Origin: Euzebyaceae bacterium
GTDB taxonomy: Bacteria; Actinomycetota; Nitriliruptoria; Euzebyales; Egibacteraceae
DNA: 7,541 nt
Direction of reading: 5' to 3'
NCBI GenBank assembly: GCA_013696915.1
Contig: JACCXR010000236.1
Span: 1-7,541, forward strand
Each line of letters opens with the position of its first letter. Position 1 is the first letter of the stretch. Below the pieces are notes generated by a model. It saw only the letters and a program-made list of their open reading frames with translations. It had not been told where the DNA came from and made no database searches. Below, in pieces: positions 5,637 through 7,541 of this stretch. The translations under genes were made by a program, and so were the position numbers.

Positions 5637-7541
5637 TCAGACCCGCGCAACCTCCCGCTCCTCGAAGACCTCGAGCTCGTCCGCCACCTTGATGTCCTGG
5701 AACCTCTCCAGCCCCAAGCCGCACTCGAACCCGGTCGCGACCTCGACGACGTCGTCCTTGAAGCGGCGCAGCGACGCGATGCGGTCCTCGGCGACGACGA
5801 CGCCGTCGCGGATCACACGGACCGCCGCGTGGCGGCGCAGGTCGCCGTCGGTGACGTAGCAGCCGAAGACGAAGCCGGCGCGCGGGACCCTGAAGACCTC
5901 CCGCACCTGAGCGCGGCCGGTGACGACCTCCTCGAACTGGGGGGCGAGCATGCCGTGGACGGCGAGCTCGATGTCCTCGGTCGCCTTGTAGATGATCGAG
6001 TACTGGCGCAGATCGACGCCGGTCTCGTCGATCGCCTGGCGGGCGTTGGCCTCCGGCCGGACGTTGAACGCGATGATAATCGCCTTCGACGCGTCGGCGA
6101 GGCTGACGTCGTTCTCGGTGACGGCGCCGACGCCCTTGTGCACGATGCTGATCTTCACCTCGGGCAGCTGGAGCTTGTTCATCGCGTCGGCGACGGCCTC
6201 GACGGAGCCGGCGACGTCGCCCTTGACGATGAGGTTGAGCGTCTGGAGCTGCCCGGCCTGGATGGCTTCGCCGAGCTGGTCGAGCGACAGCGTCTTGCGC
6301 TCGGCGAGCTCGATGCGCCGCTGCCGCCCCTGACGGTTCGCCGCGATGTCGCGGGCGGTGCGCTCGTCCTCGACGACGCGGAACTCGTCGCCGGCGGCGG
6401 GGACCTCGTTCCATCCGAGCACCTGCACCGGCATCGACGGGCCGGCCGCGTCGACTGGACGGCCCTCGTCGTCGAACATGGCGCGGACCTTGCAGTCGGC
6501 GATGCCCGCGACCAGGTTGTCGCCGACGTGGAGGGTGCCCGCTTGGACGAGCACGGTCGCGACCGCGCCGCGGCCGCGGTCCAGGTGCGCCTCGATGACG
6601 GCGCCCCGCGCCTTGCGCTTCGCGTTGGCCTTCAGCTCGGCGACGTCGGCCTGGAGGAGGACCATCTCGAGCAGGCCCTCGAGGTTCTCCTTGGTCTTGG
6701 CGGAGACGTTGACCATCGTCGTCTCCCCGCCGAACTCCTCGGCGATCAGGTCGTACTCGGTGAGCTGGGTGCGGACCTTCGTCGGGTCGGCGCCCTCCTT
6801 GTCGATCTTGTTGACCGCGACGATGATCGGCACCTCGGCGGCCTTGATGTGGTTGATCGCCTCCACCGTCTGCGGCTTGACGCCGTCGTCGGCCGCGACC
6901 ACGAGGATCGCGACGTCGGTGACGCTCGCACCGCGCGCGCGCATCTGCGTGAAGGCCTCGTGGCCCGGCGTGTCGATGAACGTGATCGCGCGACCGTCCT
7001 TGGTGACCTGGTACGCGCCGATGTGCTGGGTGATGCCGCCCGCCTCGCCGGAGACGACGTCGGCCTCGCGGATCGCGTCCAGCAGCAGCGTCTTGCCGTG
7101 GTCGACGTGCCCCATGACCGTGACGACCGGCGCCCTGTCGGTGAGGTCCTCCGGCAGCTCGGTCTCGTCGGCGCCAAACTCGAGGTCCTCCGGCGTGACG
7201 AACTGGACGTCGGCGTCGAGTTCGGCAGCGACGAGCTCGACGAGGTCCTCGGACATCGTCTGGGTCACCGTGATCATCTCGCCCATGCCGAACAGCGTCC
7301 GGACGATGTCGGTGGGGCTGACGCCGATGAGCTTCGCGAACTCGCCGACGGTGATGCCGGGGACGACCTCGACGGGGCCGCTGACCGTCGCCTTGACGGG
7401 ACCGGAGCGGCTGCGGCCCGGCCGGGCATTGGCCTCGAACTGCTCCTGCAGCGTCGGGTCCTTGCGGCGCTTGTCCTTCTTGCCCTTCTTCCCGCGTCCA
7501 GGCGCCCCCGGACCGCCGGGGCCACCAGGACCGCCGGGGCC
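5637..7541 (-). CDS. infB: Translation initiation factor IF-2, 5' end outside window
   Basis: This GTPase delivers formyl-Met-tRNA to the 30S subunit and promotes 50S joining. The 634 visible residues (numbered from the right edge) begin in a Gly/Pro-rich linker (1-16), then a Lys/Arg patch (16-27). An IF2_N module follows (about 62-112, PGITVGEFAKLIGV...). The G domain has G1 GHVDHGKT (144-151), G2 GGITQHIG (168-175), G3 DTPGHE (190-195) with the catalytic His194, G4 NKID (244-247) and G5 SAK (280-282). Domains II, III and the tRNA-binding C-terminal domain follow, the last containing ECGLGLERFQDIKVADELEVFEE. A Met at 7286 begins MGEMITV, but it lies inside IF2_N and the frame stays open to base 7541, so it is not the main start. 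The remaining N-terminal region is missing. It is the first visible gene of the operon. Confidence 0.98.
   Translation of the reverse strand, partial: GPGGPGGPGGPGAPGRGKKGKKDKRRKDPTLQEQFEANARPGRSRSGPVKATVSGPVEVVPGITVGEFAKLIGVSPTDIVRTLFGMGEMITVTQTMSEDLVELVAAELDADVQFVTPEDLEFGADETELPEDLTDRAPVVTVMGHVDHGKTLLLDAIREADVVSGEAGGITQHIGAYQVTKDGRAITFIDTPGHEAFTQMRARGASVTDVAILVVAADDGVKPQTVEAINHIKAAEVPIIVAVNKIDKEGADPTKVRTQLTEYDLIAEEFGGETTMVNVSAKTKENLEGLLEMVLLQADVAELKANAKRKARGAVIEAHLDRGRGAVATVLVQAGTLHVGDNLVAGIADCKVRAMFDDEGRPVDAAGPSMPVQVLGWNEVPAAGDEFRVVEDERTARDIAANRQGRQRRIELAERKTLSLDQLGEAIQAGQLQTLNLIVKGDVAGSVEAVADAMNKLQLPEVKISIVHKGVGAVTENDVSLADASKAIIIAFNVRPEANARQAIDETGVDLRQYSIIYKATEDIELAVHGMLAPQFEEVVTGRAQVREVFRVPRAGFVFGCYVTDGDLRRHAAVRVIRDGVVVAEDRIASLRRFKDDVVEVATGFECGLGLERFQDIKVADELEVFEEREVARV
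7510..7541 (-). repeat. Gly/Pro-coding short direct repeat in the IF-2 linker
   Basis: A 14-base unit (GGACCGCCGGGGCC on the plus strand) occurs at 7510-7523 and again at 7528-7541, period 18. It encodes a GPGGPG-type stretch of IF-2 on the minus strand. The repeat reaches the window edge and may continue. Such low-complexity linkers are common between the IF-2 N-terminal modules in high-GC bacteria. Confidence 0.7.

Noticed and set aside
5132..5650. Upstream extension of rbfA by 173 codons
   Set aside because: It runs through the DUF503 gene in another frame and through the infB-DUF503 gap; RbfA homology begins only after 5131.
5545..6414. Minus-strand 289-codon frame inside infB
   Set aside because: It is an Arg-rich shadow in a different frame from infB, which shows clear IF-2 sequence over the same bases.
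7274..7525. Minus-strand 83-codon frame near the right edge
   Set aside because: It is an Arg/Ser-rich shadow; the infB frame is open through the same bases and encodes a recognisable IF2_N module.

Overview
The window is a very GC-rich bacterial chromosome segment, with third codon positions almost all G or C. Its gene content suggests an actinobacterium. An infB, DUF503, rbfA, truB, ribF cluster, an actinobacterial-type formate/nitrite transporter homologue and a secreted RlpA-like double-psi beta-barrel protein would fit a deep-branching class such as Thermoleophilia. That placement is inferred from protein appearance and was not tested by phylogeny. I see no insertion sequence, phage gene, CRISPR array, tRNA or rRNA.

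Left part, plus strand (1-1868): the window opens inside the 3' part of a gene for a probably exported protein, with a low-complexity linker followed by an RlpA-like double-psi beta-barrel domain. It ends at 582. A 161-base spacer holding several inverted repeats follows. Next is a complete polytopic membrane protein (744-1868) of the DUF5009/NagX/HGSNAT-like acyltransferase family.

Middle (1869-2049): this is a convergent intergenic region. It contains one strong near-perfect inverted repeat (1896-1945), probably a bidirectional transcription end, and a second hairpin directly after the minus-strand operon.

Right part, minus strand (7541 down to 2050): this is a conserved translation/ribosome-maturation operon read right to left. 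It runs infB (5' end beyond the window), a 212-base gap, DUF503/ylxP-like, rbfA, truB, ribF, and finally an FNT-family (formate/nitrite transporter) membrane protein. From DUF503 onward every junction overlaps (4, 14, 8 and 4 bases), so the five genes are probably translationally coupled. IF-2 assembles the initiation complex, RbfA matures the 30S subunit, TruB makes tRNA pseudouridine-55, and RibF makes FMN and FAD. In the Bacillus subtilis arrangement rpsO follows ribF; here a transporter takes that place.

Overall this is mostly conserved core genome. I did not find a convincing new multi-gene system. The points most worth a second look are the transporter embedded at the operon end, the structured spacers, and the partial RlpA-like protein with its in-frame tandem repeat.
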